Notes: generated by a model from the letters alone, not told the origin. A stretch of 64,000 nt of DNA from Parabacteroides timonensis (GCF_900128505.1 NZ_LT669941.1:359526-423525); one strand, 5' to 3'; numbered from the stretch's first letter, positions 28,301 through 37,306 are shown. Numbers and translations are program-made.

Positions 28301-29278
28301 GGCACAGGGATCGGCTTGTCGTATGCCCGCCTGCTGGTTGAAATGCATAAAGGACGTATCGGTGCAGCCAATAATACGGATAAAGGAGCTGTTTTCTTTT
28401 ACGAGTTGCCTTTAGATAATACAACCACTTCGATCGTTGCCAAACCTTACCTGAACGAACTGCTTGTCTCGTCTGAAGAGAAAGAAGATGTAAACGTCGA
28501 CTTCTCCGTCAGAAAATACTCCGTGCTCGTTGTGGAGGACGAACCGGAACTGCGGAATTACCTGAAAACCTCTTTCAAAGAATACTTCAAGCAGGTGTAT
28601 GTAGCCGAAGATGGTGTCGAGGCTTTCGAGATGGCTGTACGTTATTTGCCGGACATTGTTATCAGTGATGTCATGATGCCCCGGATGGATGGCTTTGAGT
28701 TCTGCCGGCAACTGAAAAGCAACCTTGAAGTCAGTCATATCCCGGTGGTACTGTTGACTGCCCGGACCGGTCATGCCAACACGGTACAGGGTTATAAGGA
28801 AGGGGCGGACTTTTATCTGCCGAAACCTTTTGACCTGGAATTCCTTCTGGCCATAGTCCGTAACCTGTTGAAGAACCGGGAAGCTGTCAGATTGCGGTAT
28901 AAAGAGAGTAAAGAAATCGTTTTACCCAAAGAAGATACCGTCAGTAATGCGGACGAAAAGTTTATGGGGAAGCTGAATGAGTTGATAAGCGAACACCTGG
29001 ATAATCCGGAATTGGATGTGAACTTCGTGGCCTCGCAAATGGCGATGAGCCGTGCTTCGCTGTATAATAAACTGAAAGCCTTGACAGACGTCAGTATCGG
29101 CGATTATATCAATAAGTTCAGGATGGCTCGCGTGGTGGAGTTGCTGGCTGATAAGGAGCTCAGTATTATGGAAGTTTCGGAGAAAGCCGGATTTACCAAC
29201 CAGCGGTATTTCAGTACGGTATTCAAACAGGTCTATGGCATTACCCCGTCTAAATACCGTCAGGAGCATTTCTCCTGA
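25352..29278 (+). CDS. Hybrid two-component system regulator (HTCS)
   Basis: HTCS proteins join a periplasmic glycan sensor, a histidine kinase, a receiver and an AraC-type DNA-binding domain in one chain and switch on neighbouring polysaccharide loci. This one has 1308 residues. A signal peptide is followed by Reg_prop beta-propeller repeats (for example GLIWIGTRFGLN, IWVGSIRGGL, MIWLGTDGGGINR) to about 660, then a Y_Y_Y domain to about 750 and a membrane helix at about 760-782. The kinase has His812 in NLNHELRTPL, and the ATPase has the GTGIGLSYA box. The receiver has Asp1106 in VISDVMMPRMDG. The AraC HTH at about 1205-1308 includes VSEKAGFTNQRYFSTVFK. It is divergent from the GH20/GH2 genes, its likely targets. 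Length and order are complete. Confidence 0.96.
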   Translation: MLTINRYIYSFFFIIYCLTVAEAAPEYYFKQISLREGLSESMVKCVLTDHKGLIWIGTRFGLNNFDRERVKSYYHDKKDPCSLPGNDIKFLVEDSLWNLWVATEHGLVLYDRENDDFIPVTIEGRILNVSSSVSLEDGILFFGRGKFFKYDYTNKEILPLPVHSSENIRVTFEKACLYDKENDLVLLASRWNGLWEYNMRTGSLQRASFITAYQIAALYVDSSGCLWLSPYGKGLVGYDRDKKQICCLTAPGDLSNGIILDIKERDGKLWLATDGGGINVYDPATASVTVINHIPGKPFSLPENSFWCLYNDPDNNIWVGSIRGGLIGMKEVYIQTYRDVLLNSAYGLSEKAAAGMYEDENNMIWLGTDGGGINRLDPQTGRFKHYLSTYPSKVVSIIEYDAATLLYSGFGEGLFLFDKNSGATTAYPVMDKAKHDLLFRTGKSVHLLRLDDNRFYLLADSVYLYDQSSRKLNTVQNRNPGLTVASLCVIGKEADVSYLRGETDLFELDHTSNTMHAIYSSVDSTGIIAAACKDGRGRFWIGTTVGLFCFDPITETLMPVENNRFPGITSLGFDKAGRLWIGTHNGLYAYIPDSKKIMMFGESDGVYANEYISKSPLIARNGDIYMAGVMGVVHIKSNIPFPENPDPVIGLLDVTLNGASAGSQASRNENTISVPWNYTSLMAKIIVRENDLMRKKLFRYYIKGTQEEMVESTSHTIAFHALSVGGYEVWVSCNKKNGDWSVPVKLLSIEVTPPWWRTNWFLFCCTLFLLAGLSFIFWLVMKRQETRMIWAMKEHEQRTYEEKIRFLINLNHELRTPLTLIYSPLKRLLNSGEITNTGHARQLGDILKQTRRIKDIINMVLDVRKMETGTETLKIGSYDLNEWIRQVADTFKSELQFKNIRLEYRLDDSVGEVPFDAAKCEIVLSNLVMNALKFSNGNSCITVSSRLLHDYVRISVSDQGIGLNNVDLSRLFDRFYQGVHDRQGTGIGLSYARLLVEMHKGRIGAANNTDKGAVFFYELPLDNTTTSIVAKPYLNELLVSSEEKEDVNVDFSVRKYSVLVVEDEPELRNYLKTSFKEYFKQVYVAEDGVEAFEMAVRYLPDIVISDVMMPRMDGFEFCRQLKSNLEVSHIPVVLLTARTGHANTVQGYKEGADFYLPKPFDLEFLLAIVRNLLKNREAVRLRYKESKEIVLPKEDTVSNADEKFMGKLNELISEHLDNPELDVNFVASQMAMSRASLYNKLKALTDVSIGDYINKFRMARVVELLADKELSIMEVSEKAGFTNQRYFSTVFKQVYGITPSKYRQEHFS

Positions 29279-29283
29279 TGTAT

Positions 29284-29949
29284 TTATTTACGGATAGGTA
29301 GCAGGTAAATGACACGTGCAGAGATTACCTGGCTGGAGGCTTTGCTGAAGTCGTCGCTTTTACGTGTATTGAACATATCTCCTAGTGCGTAATAGTAGCG
29401 TCCTTCGAGCAGGAAATAACCGATACCGGTACGCAACTCGATACCCGGACCTCCGCATAATCCCCAGTCGAATTTCTTTTGGATAGGCAGGTTATGCTGA
29501 TAGTTGGCACCGTCGTTCTGGTTGGGTTCATTTGGATTTGTGCTGGTCTTATCGCTGATGGCATAACCTATCTTTGGCCCCAGGTTGACATAAAACTTAA
29601 ACCGGTTGCTCCCGAAATAAATATGGGTGAAGAACGGGATTTCAAGGTAGTTGACCGTGCGAGCGTATTTATAAGTCGGATTGTTATCAAACTTTTCTTC
29701 CCATCCCTGCTGGCTGAAATTCAACTCGGTCTGTAAGCCCAGGTTCTTTTCCGAATTCCACCGTAATACCAGACCACCGTTGAATCCCTGTTTCATCTTA
29801 GTCGACACCTTGGGACTGAAACTGACAGACGAAAAGTTCATACCGAACGAAGCACCGACAGATACTTCCTGCGGGAATTTACTTTGTGCCTTACTTCCGA
29901 TAATAACGGCCAGGCATAAAGAGGATAGGATTATAATCTTTCTGATCAT
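29284..29949 (-). CDS. Outer-membrane beta-barrel protein (PorT-like family)
   Basis: The 221-residue product has a signal peptide (SLCLAVIIGSKAQ) and an alternating barrel pattern with GASFGMNFSSVSF, GGLVLRWNSEKNLGLQTELNFSQQG (parts), YLEIPFFTHIYFG and NLGPKIGYAIS. This is typical of the outer-membrane barrel domain found in PorT-like proteins. It overlaps the upstream LysM gene by 4 bases (ATGA), so the two are translationally coupled. Whether it acts in T9SS like true PorT or is a general small porin cannot be decided. Confidence 0.8.
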   Translation of the reverse strand: MIRKIIILSSLCLAVIIGSKAQSKFPQEVSVGASFGMNFSSVSFSPKVSTKMKQGFNGGLVLRWNSEKNLGLQTELNFSQQGWEEKFDNNPTYKYARTVNYLEIPFFTHIYFGSNRFKFYVNLGPKIGYAISDKTSTNPNEPNQNDGANYQHNLPIQKKFDWGLCGGPGIELRTGIGYFLLEGRYYYALGDMFNTRKSDDFSKASSQVISARVIYLLPIRK

Positions 29950-31745
29950 CTTACTTCACTGCGTGTTACATTGTAGTCGTTCTGGTAGTGAACGATAAAT
30001 ATGTTGGTGTTGATAAAACCTCCCCAGTTATTAACCCGTTCGAAGTCGAAGCAGGTCTGTATACCTTTATAGCGGATGTTACCCAGGTTGTTCTCGAAGT
30101 TGGAACCATATTTACGGATGGCATCGAAGAAGAACATACCGGTATCGAAGCCTAATATTCCGTATTTAGGGAAGTAGTTGATCAGGCTCTTGCTGTACCA
30201 GGTCTTGTATTTCGAATAAAAGTCCGATACTTCGGGTGCGAGGTTGTCTGCATAGAAGTTACTATATATATAGGTATTCAATGCAAAGAAATCGTCGAGG
30301 CACTCGCGGGTATAAGTCTGCCATTCCGGATAACCGAACATGGTGATGTTGTATTCCGGCTTTGTCTCGGAAAGCATGCGCAGGGGTGATTTGAAATTGT
30401 TCAGCGCTTCCAGTGTACCGGAAGTGGGAACGATTACACTTCGTTTTTCCTTGCTCAACAGGGCTTCCATCTCAGTTGGGAATGTTTCAGCCGAGTAAGT
30501 CAGTTCGCGCCAGGGGATATTCCGTTGTTTCATTTCAGCCTTGAAGGCTTTGATGAAATCTGTTTTCTCTTCCGTCCCGGGAACTTTCAACAGGATCACA
30601 TTGTCGTTGGCAAACAAATCGCATCCGGCCTGTGATGCTTTGGCATACAGGTAGGAGTGAGGAGTGTTTACCTGGAAAATGTTGGCATTGGATAATACGT
30701 CGTCGTTCTTGGATGTGAACGGAATGACGTATTTGATATTGTTCTTCTCTGCAAATTCGGCAACCGGACCGATCTGGTCGTTGTACACGGCTCCAATGAT
30801 CAGGTTGGCTTCTTTCAAAGCATCGTCTTTCAGCACCTCTTTCAGCTTCTTTGTACCGCTGCCTGTGTCGAATACGGATAGTTCGATCGAACCTCCGCTG
30901 TTGCGAAGACTGTCTACTGCGAGCAACATTCCTTCGTAATACTCGATGAAACGCAGGGTATTGGCCGAAGGTGTCTTCTCGTTTGTCATAAACGGCAACA
31001 ATAGGGCTACCTTGATCATATTTACCCGTTTGATCTCTTTGGGAGCGGTAAGCAGGGCATTCACGTCCCTTTCATGCATGACCGGAGCGGTTTCGGTAAC
31101 GACATCTTTTGCCTCCACCGGTATTTTGATAACCATGCCGGCTTTTACACCGTCTTTCAGTTTCGGGTTCCGCTTGATGAGTTCTGCACTCGAAATGTTG
31201 AACTTACGGCAGATACGATACATGGTTTCTTTCTTCTCGATCGTATATTCGATCTCCTTGGTGACGGTCTTTACCTCTTTGGTAGGTAAAGACTCGATAG
31301 GAGTAGCCGGGATACGGATGGTTTTGCCAATCGTAAAAGTGGATGTCGACAACCCCGGGTTTGCTTCGATGATGTCCGGACCGGGTACAGCATACCGGAT
31401 AGACAATGAGTAAAGCGTTTCCTTCGGTTGGATCGTATGATATAAGAAGTTTTCTTCTGTCTTTTCCAGTGAGGCGGAACCGGCATCCCGTTGTGGGATC
31501 TTTAAAGTGGCGCCGGCCTTGATCGACTCGCGGCTTTCGGGGTTCAGACGATAAATATCATCTACCGTCACTCCGTACATAGTAGCGATGGAATAAACGG
31601 TCTGTCCCCGCTCTATGGTATGATAAAATATATTATCATTTAGTTCGTTAGTAGTAATAATCCGTGCTCTGTTGTTTTGTGAATGCAAAGAAATACAGGC
31701 AAAACTCAGGCATAATGTCAATACGTATATACTAATCTTATTCAT
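29946..31745 (-). CDS. LysM-repeat protein with a periplasmic-binding-like domain
   Basis: The 599-residue exported protein starts with a signal peptide (LTLCLSFACISLHSQ). Three LysM peptidoglycan-binding repeats follow, at about 38-84 (YHTIERGQTVYSIATMYGVT), 100-145 (YHTIQPKETLYSLSIRYAVP) and 172-215 (YTIEKKETMYRICRKFNIS). From about 240 it has a type 1 periplasmic-binding fold (VALLLPF, GAVYNDQIGPVAEFAEKN), as in amino-acid receptors and LpoA-like proteins. It may recognise cell wall or regulate its synthesis; the function is not established. It is coupled to the barrel gene by a 4-base overlap. Confidence 0.85.
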   Translation of the reverse strand: MNKISIYVLTLCLSFACISLHSQNNRARIITTNELNDNIFYHTIERGQTVYSIATMYGVTVDDIYRLNPESRESIKAGATLKIPQRDAGSASLEKTEENFLYHTIQPKETLYSLSIRYAVPGPDIIEANPGLSTSTFTIGKTIRIPATPIESLPTKEVKTVTKEIEYTIEKKETMYRICRKFNISSAELIKRNPKLKDGVKAGMVIKIPVEAKDVVTETAPVMHERDVNALLTAPKEIKRVNMIKVALLLPFMTNEKTPSANTLRFIEYYEGMLLAVDSLRNSGGSIELSVFDTGSGTKKLKEVLKDDALKEANLIIGAVYNDQIGPVAEFAEKNNIKYVIPFTSKNDDVLSNANIFQVNTPHSYLYAKASQAGCDLFANDNVILLKVPGTEEKTDFIKAFKAEMKQRNIPWRELTYSAETFPTEMEALLSKEKRSVIVPTSGTLEALNNFKSPLRMLSETKPEYNITMFGYPEWQTYTRECLDDFFALNTYIYSNFYADNLAPEVSDFYSKYKTWYSKSLINYFPKYGILGFDTGMFFFDAIRKYGSNFENNLGNIRYKGIQTCFDFERVNNWGGFINTNIFIVHYQNDYNVTRSEVR

Positions 31746-31767
31746 TTGCTGATTGGAATATTTACCG

Positions 31768-31775
31768 CAAAGATA
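31768..31775 (-). promoter_or_regulatory. -7 box for the LysM protein gene
   Basis: The minus strand reads TATCTTTG, a perfect match 23 bases before ATG 31745. It is back to back with the plus-strand promoter at 31797. Confidence 0.6.
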
Positions 31776-31796
31776 GTGTATGTCCGTATAAAATAC

Positions 31797-31804
31797 TAAT
31801 TTTG
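31797..31804 (+). promoter_or_regulatory. -7 box for the T9SS type B cargo gene
   Basis: TAATTTTG is a perfect TAnnTTTG match 23 bases before ATG 31827. The -33 region is not clear. Confidence 0.55.
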
Positions 31805-31826
31805 GAAGCTAATTAGGTTATAATAT

Positions 31827-33182
31827 ATGCAAAGGAATTGTTTACGAAGAGTGGTCGGGACACTCTGTTTTCTGTTGTTGGTACTTGCAGCACATGCTCA
31901 AAAATATACGGTGACAGGGGGGCAAGGGACACCTCTGCTGGTTGATGCGGATGATTCTCAAAACAAGAACCAGCGTTTGGAAGTATATCTTGTATATGGT
32001 ATGGATAATGTCGAGATTAGTTATACGTCTGCTTCTACTTCTCATCAATGGTACAGGTATAAAACGAAAAAACTGGAAGCAGAGAAGATTGCTTCGGTTC
32101 AGAATGGGACAACTTCCGTTATTAGTAATCTGGAAGAAGGTTATGGTTATTTTGTAGAAGAAAGTGGCCTTTCTGAAGCTTATGTCTGGATTATCGATTA
32201 TAGTAAATATGCTTTTGATGTCACCAATCTATATGTAGATACAGAAAGAAGTAATTGTGATTATATGGCTTTGGGGGGAAGTGTGGATATGAAGGATATG
32301 AAATATTACACACCATTGGGCTCTTCCAAAATATTGAATCGGGAGTTTGATATAATCTATCAGACGATGAAGCAGATGGGAGAGGATGGCATTTATACCA
32401 CGGTGACAGTCGATACAGTTATTAATCCTTTCGAAAAAGTACTTGATCCTCCGCTTTGTGATACGGACGTCACTTTGAAAGGCGACCTCTTTGCCCGTCA
32501 TTTCGGAGTGGAGAAGGTGATAACGACTGATGTCTATCAAGCCGTAGCGGTAGAGGCTGTAATGAAAATTGATACCTTGTCCTACGCAAGCGATATCCCC
32601 AATATGGTAGTGAAAGGAGATAGTCTGTCGGCCCCTGTCGAGTTTAATTTTACAGCAATAGCCAATATTCCCGTAGCTGCTGTATTCAAGTGGTCTATCT
32701 TCCAGAAGAATGAGGGTACGGAGAATACAAAGCTATTGGAGCAGAACGGAAATAGAGAAGATATCAATTATACCTTCAACCAGAATGGTACTTATATTGT
32801 TTCTTTAGAGGTATCAGACCGAACGTTGCAATGTACGAATATTCTGCCTGAAGTTACCATAAATATCTCAGACACTTATCTCGAAGTCCCTAACGCATTC
32901 TCTCCCGGAACGACTCCCGGTATAAACGACGAGTTCAGGGTAGCTTATCGCTCCCTAAACAGTTTCAAATGCTGGATATTCAATCGGTGGGGGGCAGAAA
33001 TCTATCATTGGACAGACCCGTCGCAAGGTTGGGATGGTAAGAAAGGAGGGAAGTATGTGGCTCCCGGTGTTTATTTTTATGTGATAGAAGCTACCGGCTC
33101 GGACGGTAAACGATTAAAGAAAAAAGGTTCAATTAACATTCTTAGATCAAAGAGAATAGATGATGAAATTATCGAAGAATAG
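31827..33182 (+). CDS. Secreted protein with T9SS type B (gliding-motility) sorting domain
   Basis: The 451-residue product has a signal peptide (VGTLCFLLLVLAAHAQ), a middle part with a PKD-like segment (YTFNQNGTYIVSLEVSD), and a C-terminal CHU_C/gliding-motility-associated domain: VPNAFSPGTTPGINDEF, WIFNRWGAEIYHW, GWDGKKGGKYVAPGVYFY, KKKGSINILR. That tail is the type B signal for secretion through the type IX system. It overlaps the next gene by 23 bases, so the two are co-transcribed. The biological role is unknown. Confidence 0.88.
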   Translation: MQRNCLRRVVGTLCFLLLVLAAHAQKYTVTGGQGTPLLVDADDSQNKNQRLEVYLVYGMDNVEISYTSASTSHQWYRYKTKKLEAEKIASVQNGTTSVISNLEEGYGYFVEESGLSEAYVWIIDYSKYAFDVTNLYVDTERSNCDYMALGGSVDMKDMKYYTPLGSSKILNREFDIIYQTMKQMGEDGIYTTVTVDTVINPFEKVLDPPLCDTDVTLKGDLFARHFGVEKVITTDVYQAVAVEAVMKIDTLSYASDIPNMVVKGDSLSAPVEFNFTAIANIPVAAVFKWSIFQKNEGTENTKLLEQNGNREDINYTFNQNGTYIVSLEVSDRTLQCTNILPEVTINISDTYLEVPNAFSPGTTPGINDEFRVAYRSLNSFKCWIFNRWGAEIYHWTDPSQGWDGKKGGKYVAPGVYFYVIEATGSDGKRLKKKGSINILRSKRIDDEIIEE

Positions 33183-34134
33183 TATATTTAGTTTTTTGGC
33201 AGGTGGCTTGCTTTGCCTGACGGCCTGCCTGTCAATCAGTTCAAGTGATTCAGAAAAAGTATTGGAAGGAAAGCCTGTCGTTATGGCGATGACGGCTTCA
33301 CCGGATATCCCTGCGTCTTTGGATTTTTGTGGAGAACCGATAGACCTGACCCGCTACAATATGCGTGAAGGGTTCGATCGCGAGTTGAGTAGTTTTACCT
33401 ATTTCCATTCTACTACCATGTTGCTGATCAAGCGTGCCAACCGTTACTTTCCGGTTATCGAACCGATATTGAAGGCGAATGGTATCCCTGACGACTTTAA
33501 ATACCTGGCAGTGATAGAAAGTCACCTCGACCCCCGTGTGTCGTCCCCGGCACGTGCAGTCGGAATGTGGCAGTTCCTGGAAGGAACGGGTAAGCAATAT
33601 GGCCTGACGGTTACGCCCACGGTCGATGAACGTTGTCATGTAGCCAAAGCAACCGAAGCAGCCTGTAAATACTTGAAGGCTGCCTATGCTAAATACGGAG
33701 ACTGGCCCAATGTTGCCGCCTCCTACAACGCCGGTATGGGACGTATCTCCGGCGAACTGACCAAGCAGACGGCCGACAGTACGTTCGACCTCTGGCTGGT
33801 GGAAGAAACAAGCCGCTACGTTTACCGTATCATGGCTATCAAACAGATATTTGAGAACCCCTACAAATATGGTTTCGTGCTTCGTGCCGAAGACCTGTAT
33901 AAGCCGATAGAATGTGAAGATGTAACGGTGTCGGCCGATATCCAGGACTTGTCAGACTTTGCACAGAAGAACGGGATCACTTATGCAGACCTGAAACGTT
34001 TCAACCCCTGGTTGCGCGACCGTAAGTTGCTGACACTGGGTAAGACCTATACGCTTCAGATCCCCAAACAAAACGAGATGTATTACAAAACTCCCAACAC
34101 CTATGTCCATCATTCGGGTTGGGTGGTAAGATAA
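33160..34134 (+). CDS. Lytic murein transglycosylase lipoprotein (SLT domain, MltD-like)
   Basis: The enzyme cleaves the glycan strands of peptidoglycan with formation of 1,6-anhydro ends. The 324 residues have a lipoprotein signal (GGLLCLTAC, Cys about residue 22). A Slt-type catalytic domain lies at about 100-240 with the catalytic Glu in YLAVIESHLDPRVSSP, then GMWQFLEGTGKQYGL and NVAASYNAGMGRIS. A C-terminal LysM-like segment is present near NGITYADLKRFNPW to YTLQIP. ATG 33160 or 33163 may be used. It overlaps the T9SS cargo gene by 23 bases and precedes uvrA by 20. Confidence 0.9.
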   Translation: MMKLSKNSIFSFLAGGLLCLTACLSISSSDSEKVLEGKPVVMAMTASPDIPASLDFCGEPIDLTRYNMREGFDRELSSFTYFHSTTMLLIKRANRYFPVIEPILKANGIPDDFKYLAVIESHLDPRVSSPARAVGMWQFLEGTGKQYGLTVTPTVDERCHVAKATEAACKYLKAAYAKYGDWPNVAASYNAGMGRISGELTKQTADSTFDLWLVEETSRYVYRIMAIKQIFENPYKYGFVLRAEDLYKPIECEDVTVSADIQDLSDFAQKNGITYADLKRFNPWLRDRKLLTLGKTYTLQIPKQNEMYYKTPNTYVHHSGWVVR

Positions 34135-34154
34135 AACGCCGACAGTAAAAAAGT

Positions 34155-36995
34155 ATGAACGATAAGAATGCATTGGAGGGCGGACGTATTTCCGTTTTAG
34201 GCGCCCGTGTTCACAATCTGAAGAATATAGATGTAGAGATACCCCGTAACAAACTCACCGTCATCACAGGGATGAGCGGTAGCGGGAAGTCGTCATTGGC
34301 TTTCGACACGATCTTTGCGGAAGGACAACGCCGTTACGTGGAGACATTCTCCGCTTATGCCCGTAATTTCCTTGGGAATATGGAACGTCCGGATGTAGAC
34401 AAGATCACAGGACTGAGCCCGGTTATCTCCATCGAACAGAAAACGACCAACAAGAATCCCCGCTCGACAGTCGGTACGACTACCGAGGTGTACGACTTTT
34501 TCCGTCTGCTTTATGCCCGTGCGGGAGAGGCTTACTCGTACCTGAGCGGTGAGAAGATGGTTAAATATACAGAGGAAAAGATACTCGAACTGATCCTGGA
34601 GCATTATAGCGGAAAGAAAACTTATCTGTTAGCCCCGTTGGTGCGTAACCGTAAAGGACATTATAAAGAACTGTTCGAGCAGGTTCGTAAGAAAGGTTAT
34701 CTGAATGTTCGCGTAGACGGTGAACTGAAAGAGATCTTCCACGGGATGAAACTCGACCGTTATAAGATGCACAGTATCGAAGTGGTGATCGATAAAATGA
34801 TCGTATCCTCTTCCGACGAACGCCGGTTGAAGGAAAGCCTGCGTATTGCCATGAAGCAGGGGGATGGACTGGTATTGATCCTCGATGCCGATACGGACGA
34901 GGTGCGCCATTACAGTCGCCAGTTGATGGACCCTGCAACCGGATTGTCATACAGCGAACCGGCTCCCCACAACTTTTCTTTCAACTCCCCCCAGGGAGCT
35001 TGCCCGAAGTGTAAGGGACTGGGGCAGGTCAACCTGCTGGATATGGAAAAGATCGTGCCTGATCCTTCTCTCAGTATCTATAATGGTGGTATCGTTGCTC
35101 TCGGAAAATATAAGAATTCATTGATATTCTGGCAGATCGAAGCCTTGTGCGAAAAGCATGGGGTAACTATCAAAACCCCGATCAAGGATGTTCCGGAAGA
35201 GGCCATGGACGAGATCATGAACGGTACGGACGAGCGCCTGCAAATCAAGAACGAGTCGCTGGGTACTTCCAACTATTTCCTGTCTTACGAAGGGGTTGCC
35301 AAATATATCCTGATGCAGCAGGACAGCGAAGCTTCCGCCTCTGCCCAGAAATGGGCCGGACAGTTTATCAAGATGACCACCTGTCCCGAATGTAGCGGTC
35401 AGCGGCTGAATAAAGAAGCCTTGCATTACCGGATTGCCGGAAAGAATATTGCGGAACTGTCTGCTATGGATATTGCCGAACTTTACGAATGGCTCGACGG
35501 GGTGGAAGAGAAGCTCGACCAGAAACAACTGCAGATCGCCACCGAGATATTGAAAGAGATCCGTTCGCGTCTGAAATTCCTGTTGGATGTGGGACTGGAT
35601 TATCTTTCCTTGAACCGTGCGTCGGCAAGCCTTTCCGGCGGAGAGAGCCAGCGTATCCGTCTGGCGACTCAGATCGGTAGTCAGCTGGTGAATGTACTTT
35701 ATATCCTGGATGAACCGAGTATCGGCCTGCATCAGCGGGATAATGTGCGTCTGATCAATTCACTGAAAGAACTTCGTGATACCGGCAACTCGGTCGTTGT
35801 GGTGGAACACGATAAAGATATGATGCTGAATGCCGACTATGTGGTCGACATGGGGCCGAAAGCCGGTCGCTTGGGTGGCGAAGTAGTTTACGAAGGAACA
35901 CCCCAGGATATGCTGAAAGTAAATACACTGACTTCTGCATACCTGAACGGGGAGACTGAGATAGCTGTTCCTGCCGAACGCCGGCAGGGAAACGGTAAGT
36001 TCATTACGATAAAGGGGGCCAGCGGCAATAATCTGAAGAATGTCAATGTGACTTTCCCGCTCGGAACGCTAATCTGTGTGACCGGTGTATCCGGTAGTGG
36101 AAAATCTACCTTGATCAACCGCACCCTGCAACCGATCCTGAGCCAGCATTTCTATCGTTCGCTGGAAGATCCGTTGCCTTACAAGTCGATCGAAGGTATC
36201 GATAATGTAGATAAGATCGTCAATGTCGACCAGTCGCCTATCGGCCGTTCGCCACGAAGCAATCCGGCTACTTATACCGGTGTCTTTTCCGATATCCGTA
36301 ACCTTTTCGTCGATCTTCCCGAGTCGAAAGTCAGAGGGTACAAACCCGGACGTTTTTCGTTTAATGTATCCGGTGGTCGTTGCGAAACCTGCAAGGGTAA
36401 CGGCTACAAGACCATCGAAATGAACTTCCTGCCGGATGTATTGGTTCCTTGCGAAGACTGTCATGGCAAGCGATATAACCGTGAAACACTCGAAGTCCGC
36501 TTCCGTGGTAAATCCATAGCCGATGTGTTGGATATGACGATCAATATGGCTGTGGAGTTCTTCGAGAATATCCCGACCATCCTCTCCAAGATAAAAGTCC
36601 TGCAGGATGTAGGGTTGGGCTATATCAAACTGGGTCAGCCTTCCACCACCTTATCCGGAGGGGAAAGCCAGCGTGTAAAACTGGCTACCGAACTGGCCAA
36701 AAAGGATACCGGCAATACTTTATATGTATTGGATGAACCGACTACCGGTCTTCACTTTGAAGATATCCGTGTCCTATTGGGTGTCCTGAACAAGCTGGTG
36801 GAAAAAGGTAACACCATCATCGTGATCGAGCATAACCTCGACGTGATCAAATGTGCCGACTATCTGATCGACATGGGGCCCGAAGGCGGACGCAAAGGTG
36901 GCCAGGTCTTATTCACCGGCACTCCCGAGGAAATGATCAAGAAGAAAAACAAGAGTTATACGGCTCCGTTCCTGAAAGAGGAGTTGAAACGATAA
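34155..36995 (+). CDS. uvrA: Excinuclease ABC subunit A (UvrA)
   Basis: UvrA is the damage-recognition ATPase of nucleotide excision repair. The 946 residues are full length. It has two ABC ATPase halves: Walker A GMSGSGKSS (about 39-47) and GVSGSGKST (about 640-648), and signatures LSGGESQRIRLA and LSGGESQRVKLA. Zinc modules CPKCKGLG...CPECSG and CETCKGNGY...CEDCHGKRYN are present. The reading frame is intact throughout, which argues that the frameshifts elsewhere in this window are not general sequencing noise. It is downstream of the transglycosylase gene. Confidence 0.98.
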   Translation: MNDKNALEGGRISVLGARVHNLKNIDVEIPRNKLTVITGMSGSGKSSLAFDTIFAEGQRRYVETFSAYARNFLGNMERPDVDKITGLSPVISIEQKTTNKNPRSTVGTTTEVYDFFRLLYARAGEAYSYLSGEKMVKYTEEKILELILEHYSGKKTYLLAPLVRNRKGHYKELFEQVRKKGYLNVRVDGELKEIFHGMKLDRYKMHSIEVVIDKMIVSSSDERRLKESLRIAMKQGDGLVLILDADTDEVRHYSRQLMDPATGLSYSEPAPHNFSFNSPQGACPKCKGLGQVNLLDMEKIVPDPSLSIYNGGIVALGKYKNSLIFWQIEALCEKHGVTIKTPIKDVPEEAMDEIMNGTDERLQIKNESLGTSNYFLSYEGVAKYILMQQDSEASASAQKWAGQFIKMTTCPECSGQRLNKEALHYRIAGKNIAELSAMDIAELYEWLDGVEEKLDQKQLQIATEILKEIRSRLKFLLDVGLDYLSLNRASASLSGGESQRIRLATQIGSQLVNVLYILDEPSIGLHQRDNVRLINSLKELRDTGNSVVVVEHDKDMMLNADYVVDMGPKAGRLGGEVVYEGTPQDMLKVNTLTSAYLNGETEIAVPAERRQGNGKFITIKGASGNNLKNVNVTFPLGTLICVTGVSGSGKSTLINRTLQPILSQHFYRSLEDPLPYKSIEGIDNVDKIVNVDQSPIGRSPRSNPATYTGVFSDIRNLFVDLPESKVRGYKPGRFSFNVSGGRCETCKGNGYKTIEMNFLPDVLVPCEDCHGKRYNRETLEVRFRGKSIADVLDMTINMAVEFFENIPTILSKIKVLQDVGLGYIKLGQPSTTLSGGESQRVKLATELAKKDTGNTLYVLDEPTTGLHFEDIRVLLGVLNKLVEKGNTIIVIEHNLDVIKCADYLIDMGPEGGRKGGQVLFTGTPEEMIKKKNKSYTAPFLKEELKR

Positions 36996-37084
36996 CCTGG
37001 CACAGGCAAGCTGGGAATATGACATGCCTATCCCGGTTTGCCGGCATAACTAAGACAGAATAGTAACTAAGTAAAGACAGATAT

Positions 37085-37303
37085 ATGAAGAATCCTATCC
37101 AAATGATCAAGCAATGCGTAGAGAAGGAAGAACCTTACTTCCTGCTGCGCGGACAAGATATATGTGCTTTGGCGGCGATTGAAACATATTACGCTGAGGT
37201 GAAGAAAAAAGTTAAAGATCCTTACTTCATAGAAGAGATCGAAGAGATAATGAAAGACTTCCGGGCCTTCCGGGAAGAACAGCAAACCCATATTCCGGAT
37301 TGA
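37085..37303 (+). CDS. Small conserved-looking hypothetical protein
   Basis: The 72-residue acidic-helical protein (MKNPIQMIKQCVEKEEPYFL, then LRGQDICALAAIETYYAEVK) has no signal peptide and no recognised domain. It ends 3 bases before the YigZ-family gene, so it is almost surely co-transcribed with it. Codon use is ordinary for the region. Function unknown. Confidence 0.65.
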   Translation: MKNPIQMIKQCVEKEEPYFLLRGQDICALAAIETYYAEVKKKVKDPYFIEEIEEIMKDFRAFREEQQTHIPD

Positions 37304-37306
37304 TCG

